A DNA stretch of 27,301 nucleotides from a virus. The translations under genes were made by a program, and so were the position numbers. Positions 27,239 to 27,301 of this stretch are shown piece after piece (positions within the stretch are counted from its first letter, which is position 1; each line of letters begins with the position of its first letter). Location: the IMG/VR virus record IMGVR_UViG_3300042876_000357, positions 1 to 27,301 of that record, one strand, 5' to 3'. The notes below the pieces were generated by a model. That model was not told the DNA's origin, did not search any database, and saw nothing but the letters and a program-made list of their open reading frames with translations.

Positions 27239-27301
27239 GGTGTCCCCCTTGTGAGAGTTTCGGGGGAGTGTAGCGCACGAGATAGGGGTCGGCTAGCCTA
27301 G

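Noticed and set aside
27267-27295. Promoter for the right-edge lipoprotein gene
   Set aside because: TACACT is a fair -10, but the matching -35 position reads TAGCCG (3 of 6) and lies at the window edge.
1-27301. CRISPR arrays, tRNA genes, diversity-generating retroelement, integrase/att sites
   Set aside because: I looked for spaced direct repeats, cloverleaf-like regions, reverse-transcriptase motifs and recombinase genes and saw none that I can support.

Overview
The window looks like a segment of a tailed double-stranded DNA phage (or a prophage or metagenomic phage contig), with podovirus-like architecture and high GC content (estimated by eye at about 60%). Recognisable phage genes are a small and a large terminase subunit, a portal, a scaffold-like protein, a Mu gpT-like major capsid protein, a P22 gp4-like tail adaptor, a P22 gp10-like DNA-stabilisation protein, beta-helix fibres and a lysis cassette with an M15 peptidase. 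I see no tail-sheath, tape-measure or long-tail tube gene, which fits a short-tailed virion. I also see no integrase, repressor, DNA polymerase, primase or reverse transcriptase, so replication and control genes lie outside the window or are not recognisable. The host cannot be named. Sec-type and lipoprotein signals, consensus sigma-70-like promoters and strong Shine-Dalgarno (SD) sites suggest a Gram-negative bacterium.

Layout. A long leftward (minus-strand) block runs from about 24920 down to 56. Transcription order is: small unknown genes (24920-23634), small terminase (23634-23200), a 335-bp gap (23199-22865), a cluster of small genes including a zinc-ribbon protein, an HELLH metallopeptidase and an exported Cys-rich protein (22864-20364), and large terminase (20272-18680). 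Then come portal, a small gene, a GroES-like co-chaperonin, scaffold, an unknown gene, a capsid-associated protein and the major capsid protein (18434-12787). Then a beta-helix protein, the gp4-like adaptor and the gp10-like protein (12728-8880), virion or ejection-type proteins (8887-3675), the lysis genes (3674-2561), and finally a zinc-ribbon protein and a beta-helix tail fibre (2559-56). Most genes touch or overlap by 1-14 bases, as in a translationally coupled late operon.

A rightward block (25184-26953) holds five small unknown genes with near-identical ribosome-binding leaders. It is separated from the leftward block by a 263-bp AT-richer region carrying divergent sigma-70-like promoters. 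The leftward promoter appears to drive an almost leaderless mRNA. A leftward lipoprotein gene (27238-26981) converges on the rightward block across a GCAA-loop hairpin.

Most notable points: (i) a phage-encoded GroES between portal and scaffold, suggesting dedicated chaperonin help in head assembly; (ii) a plus-strand moron-like gene with its own extended -10 promoter and strong SD, inserted between large terminase and portal against the late operon; (iii) two tandem inverted repeats built from four CGTTGAG half-sites between the terminase genes; (iv) an intrinsic terminator whose 3' arm may double as the SD of the TTG-initiated large terminase; (v) three tandem beta-rich repeats in the gp10-like protein; (vi) Sec signal peptides on a tail fibre and on another protein in the virion operon.
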